A DNA stretch of 64,000 nt from Cheilinus undulatus (taxonomy: Eukaryota; Chordata; Actinopteri; Labriformes; Labridae): contig NC_054882.1 in assembly GCF_018320785.1 (NCBI RefSeq), positions 24,742,719 to 24,806,718 of the forward strand, given 5' to 3'. The first letter of the stretch is position 1, and the number at the start of each line of letters is the position of its first letter. The position numbers were made by a program, and so were the translations under genes. Shown here piece by piece: positions 1-12,423 of the stretch. The notes below the pieces were generated by a model. The model worked only from the letters and a program-made list of their open reading frames with translations, was not told where the DNA came from and searched no databases.

Positions 1-1629
1 AAACACATCTAACCAGATGAAGAGAGACAAGAGTCTTGGGGAGTTTTGTTCTGAGCTAAGAGGCTAACTATGCTTCTCTAACAGGTTTCTCCCTCATTTT
101 GTGGTCAGCATGCTTTTAACTGAAACGATGATATATGTTTTTTAAAGATATATTTTTGGAGAATTTAATACCTTTATTTATAGAGGGGGACAGTAGATGG
201 AGTTGGAAACAGGGATGAGAGAATGGGGGGTGTGTGTTGAGCATGCATGGCCTGGTTCACCTAACCAGGGGTCCTACAGACACCGGACTTGACTTGAACC
301 CAAGATGCCCACAAACGTGGGGGGTACCTTAACTACTTGGCAATCTGCACCCCCAAGATGGTGATGTACTACTAACCAAATAAACCTTGTCGGTAAGCAA
401 CCAAGTGCTGATGTGTTGTTCATGACTGAGCCTGAGCTCTTCTGTGTGAACAACTGGAGCCTGCTCCCATTTGAGAGCTAGTTTCCCTTCTTCTGTTTTA
501 GTCATTATCAAATACACATTTCAAAGCCAAACTGGTACCAAATGAAGAGTCGAAGAGCCAAAAGACCAACTCTTGTTACTGAGCTGAGCCAAATTATCCT
601 GGTATTCTAAAAAGAGACTGATTCCCATCACGAGTGAGACTGGACAGACATCTGCTGTGAAACACGAGCGAGATCAGGGTTTACCGTGCCAAACCATGAC
701 ACATTTTACTGAACCAAACCACACTGCTTTGTGGAAATGGGCCATACAAGAGCTTTGCCTGACACTGTTTGTCTAGGCTTTAAACAGGGACTTTTAATCA
801 ATGTCTGCCGTTGTTTTTCTGTGAGCTTTTTAAACTTTTCTGCCAGAATATGTCACTGCTTTGAGGGCATAAGCAAGATCACTTTTTCCGCAATTTGAAT
901 GGTTAGCAAAGCCATAAACAGCTCAAATACATTTCAATACCACTGCTCTATGCAGAAGTCACTTCCTGTCCCCATCTGGATTTCTTTGCTGTGACGTCAT
1001 CTGTAAACAACCTATTGGAAATTGTGTTACCACCAATAAATTAAAATGATTAATGTAAGACAACAAGCAGAGTCCTGACTCTTAAAACAGGAAATACTGC
1101 AAATCTCTAGTAATCAACTGATACTTTAGAGCAGACTAACATGGCATACGATGGCGTAAAAAAAATACAATGGTTTAGTTTGGACTACATTTAATTAAAC
1201 AATAACAATAACAAAGCAATAACATGGGCTGTATGTGTTAAAATCTAGGCTAAAATGGAGTTAAATTAGGTTTGCTATATTTGTTTTGCTTCCTCTCAAA
1301 TTGGCTATCATTTTGTTAATGTGATGATCCATGTAAGTGCATACTTAGCTGTCCTTGGGGTTCTACCATCCCAACAGTAGATTGAATCATGTATAACAGG
1401 TTTGACAACTATGATTAGATTTTTTTGAAATGGGACTTTTGTCAGAAGGTGGGGAAGGGGGCCAAATATCAACCTGGTTACCTTGTCGTTTATGCCCTCC
1501 TTAAAACAAGTGTGTGAAGTTAATAGCCTCTTACTTTTACGATAATACTACAGAGACAGGTTGAACATCCCTAACCGCTGGGGTTGCACCACCATCATAA
1601 AAGCAACAATATCACTCAGAGTGACTTAC
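1..1629. other. aspg intron 7 (part), no exon recognised
   Basis: The sequence follows the GTAAGT donor of aspg exon 7 (1629-1624 on the minus strand). No further asparaginase exon is seen on the minus strand before the window edge. Apart from a degenerate dispersed repeat at about 140-353, I see only AT-rich intronic sequence. Confidence 0.6.
140..353 (+). repeat. degenerate dispersed repeat, family A (tRNA-like B-box remnant)
   Basis: This stretch has the layout of a common fish interspersed repeat: an AT-rich head, a purine-rich GACAGTAGATGGAGTTGGAA segment, a CTTGAACCC box like a Pol III B box, then a GC-rich tail. A second copy of the same layout lies at about 14240-14422. A 46-bp core (236-283) recurs at 3819-3864. 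It may be SINE-like, but the class is not certain. Confidence 0.45.
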
Positions 1630-4600
1630 AGTAGCAGCAGTGATTCCTGGGAAAAGCCGAAGCAGGCCTACGTTTCTGTTCAGCTCGGTCCTCACTTGAA
1701 ACTTGGCTGTGGTGTTTGCCCTCCACACTGTGTCCCAGTTGACTTAAGAAAGAGATGACAAAGACAGATTTTAAGTTCAAAAACAGGAATGGGAGAAACA
1801 TGACATTTATTTAACATGTGAACAGAGATTCATCTCACGACTGACTCACTTTTGATGTCTACTTCGGCTGTGGCCAGAGGAGCCAAGTTTGGAGAAGAGA
1901 ATGCTTTGAAACTTCCAGCATCCACCTTAGTTACACGGTTTCCTCGGTAGAGTTTATTGTGGAAATACAGGCAGACCTGAAGAGCAACAAAGACATGCTC
2001 AATGGACAACTTTGCTATTCAATATACACTAGAGCCCTTTAACTCCTGTGACATTGAAACCAGCGTACACTTATTGAGGAATTGTCATCAAAACTCATTA
2101 TAAAATGCATGCCAAAGCGAACATATACTGATACGAAGATAGACATAGATTACACCTATTATTGCTCTTCCTGTTCAGGTAATTGTTGTTCCGCATTGCG
2201 AAATACTGTCGTTAGAAAGCATTCTAATCAGACAGGTCGCTTAAGAGCTTTTGTTACCTGTTAACAGTGGTGACATGTCTTCATATAAAACATGCTGAAT
2301 TTTCTCAATGTATCAATGTTCAACATTGTAGGATTTCTTATCTTTTTATTACCTTTCAATTAAGAATTATTTATTTGTCATACCATACTGGTAACGGTAA
2401 AAGTTACATTTTAAGCTTTTTCTTTTCTAACATTCAAAAAACAGTAATTCCTTACTTAACAACTATGAAGCAAAAATATAACCTATCTGATAATCCATTA
2501 TTGTGTAGATGGAAATACTACACATGCAGTCTTCATTTCCCCACCTCAGGAATGACAAACTGTCCGGCAATCAGCAGCGCCCCCAGCAGGTTGTCTCTGC
2601 CATCATTTCTTATCTCATAGATAGGTACCTGAAAGCACAACGCGTCTTAAAGGAGCAGGATTTACTTTGTTTTTTTTGTTTGGTAGACACAAAAGTAAAG
2701 AAGATCTAACCTGAGAGCCAGTAAGGATGATGGGTTTGCCCAAATGTTCACACATGAAGGACAGGGCAGAGGCTGTGTAAGCCATAGTGTCTGTGCCATG
2801 AAGGATCACAAAACCATCATAGCTTTCGTAGTTTTTCTGGAGTCGGACGTGGAAACGGGCACAGAAATGGATCATTTCAAATAGAAATTGAAATATACTG
2901 ATTATTTTTCCTACCATATTAGATAACGAAACTTAGGAGCACTCTAATATTACAGGATTATTTCCCCCAATCATTAAAAAGCAGAATTTTAAAGTTCATT
3001 AATTAAAAATGGAGAAAGTCAAGTACCTCAATGTCCTTTCCAATCCTCCCCCAGTCGTCTGTGGTCATATTAGAGGAGTCCAGCAAAGGGCTGTACTCTA
3101 AGATATTATAGATTATCCTTTTATTGTCCTTGCTCAGCCTGCAACACAGAGAAGTTTATCCATGACTTTCAAGTGTTTTAACGCAGATTTAATACAGAAA
3201 AGAGCAAAACAACCCAGTGGGATCAGTCTTTGTAAGTGCACACACTCATTACCGAAGCACATTAAAGACACGTGGTTAAACAAATGATGATTATCTTCAC
3301 AGTGACAAAAGATTATTCGTCTTCATTGTGCTTAATTAAAAAAGTTGGGACAAGTTCTGGTTAAATTTGAGAAGTGGGTTTAAGGAAGGGTAGGGGAAAA
3401 ACGAGCTGATTTTATGAAGCGAAACAAAGTCTATTTAGCCGGGCCTTCTGTCTCAGCAGCAGGGTGCCAGAACCTGTTTCAGACGTTTTTAACAGGGAGG
3501 GGCCCTGTAGAGAAAGAGAGCACCACTTTAAAACTTGCCACAGCTTAGCCGTAATGTTCTGGTGTGTTTTATAAATAAAGGCCAAGCTGGGGGACATGAT
3601 GTGCTTATAACTTGGAGGCTATTTGACAAGGCAGTTCAGTGCCTCATAGCCCCACCTGCAACACTTGGTGAAAGGCAGTGTGGCTGCCTCAACAGCCATG
3701 GAGAGACTTTCTTTTTAATCTCCCTTTTAAGAAACAGGGAGGCAAAGCCCCCCACATTATTGTAGGACGGCCTTATAACATAAAGATCACAGCTGAATGG
3801 CACAGCAGGGGATTGAGCACGCATGGCCCGGTCCACCCAACCAGGGGTCCTACAGACACCTCTCTAATTAGCCCTGAAGTCCACACACAACCCTCCAACA
3901 TATGTTGTTGATCATTTTAAAACCAAAGTACCTCAGACACACTATTCAAAATAGCAATTATAGAACTATCTGGGAGTGTACCCTTAGGTGCAGCAAAGCT
4001 ACACATTAGCATACCAACGCTAAGATGCCTCATAGCTTAAGAATAATGAAGGTCTGTGTATATGAGTGTGTGTATAATGTGGGTGTATGTGTGTATTATG
4101 GAGGCTCAAGAAGTGGAAGAAGGTTGGAGGTGGGAGGGGGTAACGGCCTTGTGGCGCTGCCTTTCAGGCTCACATGAGAAAAGCTTTTCAATAAATCAAT
4201 AAACTAATTCCCTGCTTCAACACAGGCTGCACACTGTCAACAGTGAGCCCATTAGACTTGCATATAAGTAGAATTTTTATGTTAGCATTAACTATGTACA
4301 AATTCAAGGATGGTAAAATATTTAAAGTGAGGCAGGCTAAAAATTAACAGGAATGGTATTAAAATATGTTCATGAATTAACTTTAAATTAGGGCTGAACG
4401 ATTTGCAAAAATAATCTAACTGCAATTTTTCCCCAATATTGCGATTTAATATGCAAATCTTACAAGGTTCCTCAACTTTGCATTTTCAACAAATTCAAGA
4501 AATAAATCATTCTATATAATAACCTACAATCAGTCAGGAACACTCATCATATATTTAACCATTTCATTGCAAAATGAACACACATTTTAACTTGGCGGAG

Positions 4601-7600
4601 AAGGCTCTGCTCCAAAGATGCTCCCTGGGTTAGTCAAGCAGCATGCTTTGACTTTTCAGGGGGTGCATGGCTAAGAACCCCCATATGAATAGATCCATAA
4701 ATTACAATGTGCATTGAAAACAAATAAATTATTTTAGAAGCAATTTATCCACAGTAGCATCAATCTGAATATGAAGGTGCAACAAACTTTAAGCTATAAA
4801 AGGAGGCCACTGGGGTGGAGGAGGTGAAGCTGGCTATAAGCTGACCGCAGGTGGGGCTATGAATATAAGGGCAGTCTTCATCAATATTCGATAGAATGAA
4901 AGAGTTATTTCTGCTCATATTGCAAATGTTATACTTATTGCTTTAGTGAAGGGGATTATCATTTTTATGTCACTCATTTTGATTAAAACAAAAATTGAAA
5001 AGGAGGATTCTTGTAAACCATTGAAAAAAATTGGCACTTGAATTACTGCATAATGTGCATAAAATCTCTGCTGCTGCAAAAATGAATGCATTAAACTGCT
5101 ATTTTGACAAATTTCAAGTTCAAGTAATATTGCACCTTCTGCGATTTGTAAATTGCAGAAGGCCATATTGTGATTTAATCTAATTTGCGATTAATTGCCC
5201 AGCCCGACTTTAAATACAAATAGTTGTCACTTCCTGAGGCTTAACTAGCAGATCACAAACTGAAATCAACGCCAAGGTTTTCATTAAACAGTCTAGTTGT
5301 CTGATGGGTGGATAGCTTATATTTAACATACATACAACACCGCCTAGCAGACTCATGCAGTCAGTCAATATGGGGGGGGGGGTATGGAAATTAGCGTGCA
5401 AGAGTACATTTCTGGTACGGCACTCCTACCATCACTAACAATTAAAACCCTACAGAGGCTGCTGATCAGCTGGTGGGCTCCACTCTCTGCTCTAAAGCAC
5501 ATGCACCAGAAGTCAAGACAACATGGTTCAAACATGCAACCAAGCAGATTTCAAAGCCATGTTACACCATCCAAATCTCCAAGAAAACTTTTAGCTAGCT
5601 AGGCTGGGCAACTTTTCTGACACTCATAGAAGCAGGTGGCTTGTTGCTTAGAGAAGTGATATTATTATTATTTTTATTTTTTTTAGTTTATTTACCGAGG
5701 AAAACCTCATAAAGATTAAGAATCTTATTTAAAAGAGTGCAGCAGCCTATTTACAATTACATTTTAAAAAACAGAGCAATTACAAATGCAGATCAACAGA
5801 ATCCTGGGTCACAGAGCAGATAAAAAAGAGCAGAGTTAGAGACATAAATGACAAGTGCAGAGTTAGAGACATAAAAATACTTTAAGCAGTCAACAGCTCT
5901 GTGCTCCTGTGTTCTTCCTGGTATTTTCCCCTATTGACAAAAGGCTACGTCGGCATGCATTTCCTGTCAGGCAAGCACACCCTGACATTATTCAAGACCA
6001 GCAACTTCAAATTACTACTGGACCAACACAATGCTAGCAATGCTACATCACCCATGATATAAATGGTCCAAATGGGGTGTTGGCTTCCTGTTAAAATGAC
6101 AAAAGCAGTTCAGAGTCATTCAAATTGTTATCATCATTATGAGGAGAATAAGCTGATTCCAATTACGCACTAATATTTCTGATGAGAAACTGATTTTGCC
6201 CTGTATGACAACCAGAATACCTACTATATTTTGAGTGCAAGCCAACACAAGTACAGACAGTCACTAATCTTACATACTGTATTTATTAGAATATTTCTAG
6301 TATCAGATATTTTCATTCTATTGTAAGTATCAGAACAATTTGAAAGAGAAAAACTTCTCCTTAACTGTTACTAACACTGTCAGAAAGGTTCATTTGAAGT
6401 GTCAGTGAGACTCACTAGGAAATATATTCTTTTAAAGCTCAAAAAGAAAGCTATGGAATGAAAAAAAAATGTGAAGTGTTTTTTTTTCCTTTGAAAATCT
6501 GAAACAAATCCCTAACAAATTGGCAATGACACATCATTTACAACAGAGGTTCTTAACTGGTGCATCACAGAGCAGTGTTTGTCTGTATAACGGTTAAAGG
6601 TGGACATACATCCACACATTGTTTTGTATGTTTGCACGCATGTCCTCCCAGGGCTTCTGTAATAATGTGCTTTTGATCATGTTTGTTTGGTCCTTTCTAT
6701 TGCTGAGTCATTTGTTTTGCACCACCTTAGGTCTGAACTGCAACATTTCTCATTAAGGCATTTTGAATGGCTGAAAATTGTTAAAAAGTTGGGATTTCAT
6801 AATAAGGTGTTGAAGGGTCCTGAGGCTGGACCAGTTGAGAACCCCTGATTAAAAGGAGAATGCATGCATTCAATGAAGATAAACTCCCCATTCTATAGGC
6901 AATCTGAGGAACAGAACAGCTTTAATTGTGATTTTTAAGTCACAGCTATGTGGTTTTGACCAGAAAGGAACTATATGTGTACTTACGGTAGAACCAGACT
7001 GTTCTCAGATCCGTAGTACTCATACAGGCAGGTCTGCTGGGCATATAACTCATCATGAAGGATGGGCAGCTTGCGAAGGATCTTGACAAAGCTATTTGCT
7101 TTTGGGGCAAGTACTGTGGGATACAAACAGAAATATAAAAGGTGCATTTTAAGGTTCCATAGCCTTTTCACTGTTAGTTTACAGCTTTGAAACATTAGAA
7201 ACAGTGTGGGTTTATAATCACCTCAACACCATACATCAGTCTCATACTGAACTCTAGTGGTGAATGTTAGAAATGTTCATGCTGCAGCTGATGAGCAGAT
7301 TGATAATTAAACATCTTAAATGTGGTTTTCTAAAATGTAAAAGGACATGTAGTAAAATGTGAATGTGGTGGATAAAGCCTTATTCTTACTGTCCTTTTTC
7401 TTCTTATTTCCAAATCATAACACAAGCAGTCATATAGATATTTCACTGTGGACTCAAGTGAAATGATTCATGTGGACATCTAGATTGATGATAACATGCC
7501 CAAAGTCTTTAAAACTATTTTTTAAATGAGATAGACACTCTAATTAAGCAACAAATTTGATTCAGCTCCCATTTAAAAGTGGAAACCCTGCAACAGCAGC

Positions 7601-8636
7601 ACATATGTTTTACAAAGCATTGTCATAATGCTGCTTATTTATGAGGTGTGTAGCAAGACAATGTTATTATAATGAATAACATTTAAGACAAGACGTAAAT
7701 ATTAATTTTATTTATAAGTGCAGCCAAAAATGTTTCATAGAGCAACATTAAACTGTAAAAGACCCAAACAAAAGTAAACAAGGGGGTAAACCTTATGTAA
7801 CAAATGACATTTGTCCTACCTTCTTCCTGAAGCTGATAAGCCCTCAGTGTATTTTGCCTCTGCCAATACTCCAGATGTTTCCCAACACCTCATGTTAACA
7901 TGTGGTTATTCATTGAAGGAATACGTGATGTTATTCCAGCTGCATCACAATGAGTAGTAGAGAACTGCCTCTCAGGGTGATTCACACATTTTGGGGGAGT
8001 TAGCTTAACAGCCTAGAGTAGGAAGTTGGAGTAGCTTGTGGTTTAAAGTGTGGAGCTGACTTACTAACGCTACTAATTATGTAAATCAATGAAATCATGT
8101 TCTGTATAACATTTAAATTAAGGAGTCAACGGTGAGTTTTCTCATGTGTGTACACAAAGCTTGGTAGCATGGTTAGTAGTGTACTTAAGCAGTTTGCAGG
8201 GCTATTTTAGGATGCACTTGTTGACACGCAGGTTTTACCCCAAGCGTCATGCCTACAGCAACATGAGAGTAGTAACACACGCCAAATCCCCTAACACGAC
8301 ATGTATTGTTTTCCAGTAAGGTGCCAGACTCTGGGTGCCTGGGGTAGAAGGAGAGAGAAACAGAGTTAAAGATAGCTTGTAGCTACCGTTGTCATGAAGT
8401 GTCATCCCAATGGTTCCTCCAGTGTTGATAACCAGCACGCGCGCCTCAGCGGCGGTTGGTGAAGTCAGAGGGTCCAGAGCCTCTATCGAGTTACAGCTCG
8501 ATAACTTTCTCCTTCGAGCAGGATGCAGCTGGAGATTCCGCGGAGGACTAACATCTGTCTGTTCTATTAGGTCGAGTGTTGGTTGTGATAAAGCCCGGGC
8601 GAGAGATGTCAGGTTGGTAAAGCTGGAGTCCGCCAT
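1630..8636 (-). CDS. aspg: 60-kDa lysophospholipase / L-asparaginase, 5' part (7 exons, gene continues off left edge)
   Basis: Hydrolyses L-asparagine to aspartate and ammonia; the mammalian enzyme also has lysophospholipase activity and C-terminal ankyrin repeats. Exons read on the minus strand: 8636-8387, 7113-6987, 3138-3027, 2836-2711, 2628-2545, 1976-1850 and 1742-1630, all GT-AG, with phases that join without a break into 313 residues. The asparaginase signatures are visible: NTGGTIGM near residue 71 (first catalytic Thr) in exon 1 and [15 protein letters not shown] (second Thr-Asp pair) in exon 4, then [26 protein letters not shown] and [10 protein letters not shown]. The rest of the asparaginase fold and the ankyrin part must lie left of position 1. 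The start ATG at 8636 has A at -3 and G at +4. The N-terminus carries about 55 more residues before TGGT than I recall for human ASPG. The family call is firm; whether the fish protein keeps lipase activity cannot be seen. Confidence 0.93.
3819..3864 (+). repeat. short copy of the family A core
   Basis: The stretch matches 236-283 almost base for base, including ACCAGGGGTCCTACAGACAC, and lies in aspg intron 2. Similarity stops after GACACC, so this is a fragment. Confidence 0.5.
4389..5207. mobile_element. hAT-type miniature transposon with perfect 8-bp target-site duplication
   Basis: The left end is TAGGGCTGAACGATTTG. The right end, read in reverse complement, is TCGGGCTGGGCAATT. Both ends are flanked by CTTTAAAT (4381-4388 and 5208-5215), an exact 8-bp duplication as made by hAT transposases. 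It is 819 bp long, has no transposase frame, is AT-rich, and sits in aspg intron 2. Confidence 0.8.
6544..6847. mobile_element. hAT-like miniature element (GGTTCTTAACTGG family)
   Basis: The termini are CAGAGGTTCTTAACTGGT on the left and CAGGGGTTCTCAACTGGTCC (reverse complement of the right end). The same family is found at 51691-51959. It is noncoding and lies in aspg intron 2. The flanking 8-mers no longer match well, so the copy is older or the border is off by a few bases. Confidence 0.6.
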
Positions 8637-9234
8637 GATGACTTACGAGTCAACCTGTGCTGCCTGTCCCTTTAATAGCGTCTGTTAAGAGAATTCCAAA
8701 CACTGTGGTCTCCAAGTGAAGGAGCCACTCGGAAACACGTTGTAGTGGTCTTCCTCTTTCTTCCTGTTAGAAAAGCAGCTCCTATAGTAATGATATAGTA
8801 TTGAGAACCGAGTGTATATCCATAGCTGAAATATTAGTTGTGCCTTTCCCAAAGTTCTTCCCTCTCCCTCCCACAAGACCCTCTCAGTATTTTGCCCTTG
8901 AACCGCTGATGGAATAGTATCCTCATTTACATTACATAGTGGGCGGGGCTTCAGTTGCAACACACTCGGTGGACAGTGTTGCAGTGAAATCCACAATAAA
9001 ATGAGAAAACGGGCCCTTTAACATAGGTTTTACATTAAGTTGAAGTAGCACATTCACTGAAACTACTTTGCATTCGAATCAATTTAACTTATTTGAATAA
9101 ATAAGCATTTTATCTGTGTTAACATTTATACAAGGTAGAGTTTTATCAACAAAATGTTGTAAAAGCCCTGAATATCTGGACAGAACAGAGCTCTCACAGT
9201 TCTGTTGTTTGGGTATTTTGTTCTTGTAAAGAGT

Positions 9235-9293
9235 GTTGAAGGGTCAGTGACATAACATGCATATTTTGTTTGTCCTGCCACTGATCCTTCAAC
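9235..9293 (+). other. short hairpin with 15-bp arms
   Basis: GTTGAAGGGTCAGTG (9235-9249) pairs with CACTGATCCTTCAAC (9279-9293) with a single mismatch and a 29-base loop; pairing extends a few bases on both sides. The size resembles a microRNA precursor, but it could equally be a transposon remnant. Confidence 0.5.
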
Positions 9294-9422
9294 TCTTGCT
9301 TCTTATTATTTTAGGAAAGGTAAATAAGAATCAAGAGAAAATTATTACTGGGGGCATTAAATCTGGCAGGGCAGGGGGTTGTTAAAATATAGCTTGAAAA
9401 GAGAATAAATCAGTTATCCTAA

Positions 9423-10421
9423 CCTTCTGAAACCTGAGCTTTTGTTTGGAATGCATTTTTAGTTTCTCACACCTATTTGGGATAAGTAGGGCCTGATATG
9501 TTTAAAAGCTCTCACTCGTCTTTGAACAGGTTCTTGGAAATGTTCCTCCCCTAAGTCCATACAAAGTCCCTAAAATTTCAAAGAAATTTCCCAACATTTC
9601 TTTGAAAATTCTTCAACATAGATTTAAAGTATCTAATAAAAAGTAACACAAATTTCTTGTAACAGTCCCCAAATGATAAAGTGAAACTTTATCATAAAGT
9701 CTTAACATTCCAGTAAAAAATCCAGGTAAATTCATAAAATAGTCAAGCAAAGTCACCTAATTTCAAGCAAATTTCTCATAAAATTGTTACCGAATTTTAC
9801 ACGATACAAAGTTTACAAATACATACCTGAAAAATCCATTAAAATGACAGAAACATCCCAATTGAATTTAATTTAAACGTAAAGGCCCCACATTTTAATT
9901 CAAGTTCCTCCTAAGTTTTAGCTAATTTAGCAAATATACAAATACATTACCACAAGTTGCCCCCAAAAGATGACACATTTGTAACACTTCAACAGATTTT
10001 TACAAATTTCCATGAAATATCCCACATAAAATTTAAATGTAAATTTCACAGATTTCTAGGGAAATGCCCCCCAAAAATCCCTCCAAATATCCCCAAACAT
10101 CGAAACAACTTTCCCAAATTCCCATGAAAATACAAAATAAGTGAATAAATATGCAATAAATAAATAAAAATCATAGCAAATGTCACCAAAACTTCCAATG
10201 AAACGCTCCTAAATATAAAACACATCCCTTAACATGCCCCATAAATGTCTATGAAATAAATTTCCATTTCAACAGATTCTTTCAACATTTTAAGCAAATT
10301 ACTTTAACTTCAAAGGACATTCTGGAAAACTGTCTAAAAAACCTAGCTGTAAAACTGATTACTATGTTGCTGGGAAGTTAAAATATAATGTCCTCATATG
10401 CACATCCAGGGTCTCAGGAGG
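9423..10421. mobile_element. long miniature element with TTAA-like flanks and a G-poor internal array
   Basis: The left end CCTTCTGAAACCTGAGC mirrors the right end, which reads CCTCCTGAGACCCTGG in reverse complement. The flanks are CTAA (9419-9422) and TTAA (10422-10425), which suggests a piggyBac-type TTAA target with one decayed side. The interior, about 9530-10340, is a long run of diverged A-rich and CCC-rich short units with almost no G on the plus strand. Confidence 0.55.
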
Positions 10422-10839
10422 TTAAAGGAGGCAGGTTAAGGCAGTAGCTCAATAATTCCACAAAGTGGTGCTGTTGACCTTCAAATATATTGCAAGTCAC
10501 CACCATAATCAAATTAAAATACTACATTTTTAAAAACACAGGTGTCGTTTATCTTCAGCAATATCCAAAAAGCTGTTGTCTTATTTAAGATAGAAGTAAC
10601 TTTATACCAGATTAACCCTAGAGGCAAATGCCGACAGTGGGGTCACTAACTATACTAGACTACTGCAACATGTACCGTCTAACATTGCTGTTGTGCAAAA
10701 ATCGTTAACTAACGCTTACATGTGATGAAAGAAAATATTTGTTTGATTTAATTTCATGCCACTTTGACTGTTCTATTGTTTAAACTGTGTTGTGGATGCC
10801 CCAGACAGACAGTGAGAGCTGTAACGTTACCAGGCAGCA

Positions 10840-11000
10840 GCAGTTGAATGAAGTCGACGGGAGGAAGTGGCGGTTAATGCAGCTCCACACCTTTCCGGTG
10901 TAGCAGCACTGCAACCAGCTCGACTTAAAGGAGAAAGGCGAGAGCTGGGTGTAATTACCGCGGCAAGGGGGAGAAAGGAGGTAAATTACGTTCATTTCAA
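10840..11000 (+). promoter_or_regulatory. arf6: probable arf6 promoter / 5' noncoding exon region
   Basis: This is a GC- and CpG-richer island in AT-rich surroundings. It ends in a possible splice donor (GGAG followed by GTAAAT, near 10980), and a good acceptor (pyrimidine tract then TTTAG) lies at 11864-11865 just before the coding exon. Vertebrate ARF6 genes have an intron in the 5' UTR. No TATA box is clear. A second possible noncoding exon begins near 11231 after CTCTTTTCAG. Confidence 0.4.
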
Positions 11001-11889
11001 TTACATGTTCATCTCGAAAGGATGTCAGAGAAACATTTTGTCACTGTAGCACGTATTTTGAACTCAGAAATGATTAGTTTGCAGCAGCTAACTGCCATTA
11101 TCTAGTTAGCTGACGGCTAGCTTGCTAGGCATTCTGCTAGCTAATGTTAGCTTGCTAGCCCTCTGTAGCAGCCATGAGCGTTAGCTTGCTAATTTGGCAT
11201 GTCTGACCCTCCTCCCAAATCTCTTTTCAGGGGGACGAGAAGTGGAGTTTCATGAGTGGATATATGTGTTGCTGAGTCACCGAGGGGTATTTCTTCGTTG
11301 AATTCCCTTCATTTACGTTGAAGTAACCCGGCTTGACGGTCGATGGACTAACCGCTAGCCGCAGAAAGCTGCTTTTCTCCTCCGGTAGCCGTGAAAAGAA
11401 CAAGGGCGCACCCGATGAGGAGGACCGCCAGACACAAACACCAGGAGGAATTCTCAAGTACCGCGGCTTTGTCGGGGCCTCATACTTACACAGTATCTCC
11501 TCTGTGCAGTTTTTAATCTTCACGGCTGGTCTTTGTCACGCAGCTTAACGTTGATTTTGGCAACAAAATGAACGCCCTGCAACAGCTGCTGCCAACTTCT
11601 TAGTGTTACCGTGCCATGTTGTGTACAGGCCCCGCACACTTAGTGATACTCTGATCATTAATGTCCCTGCACTTCACAGGACGCACAGACTCTCAAGTCA
11701 AAAGCCCACAAGTACTGTTTTGTTAGGTTTAACATGAGTGAGCATTTTGAGTTTTTCTCCACATATGCTCTTAACTAAGTCATGTTTTCACTAGAAAGCC
11801 TATAGGCAGAAGTTGTAGTTAATAAGATAACTCATCAGCACAGTATCAGACTTTTCTCTCTTTAGGAACAACGTATTTATGCACAATAG

Positions 11890-12423
<534 letters not shown>

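Larger units (their letters stand above)
8637..11865. other. intergenic region between divergent aspg and arf6
   Basis: The 3.2 kb between the aspg start (minus) and the arf6 coding exon (plus) holds a hairpin (9235-9293), a roughly 1 kb repeat element (9423-10421), and a CpG-richer stretch (about 10840-11000 and 11270-11480) that probably carries the arf6 promoter and 5' noncoding exon(s). No coding gene is recognised. Frames at 10867-11049 and 11333-11548 are not supported by any family. Confidence 0.55.
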
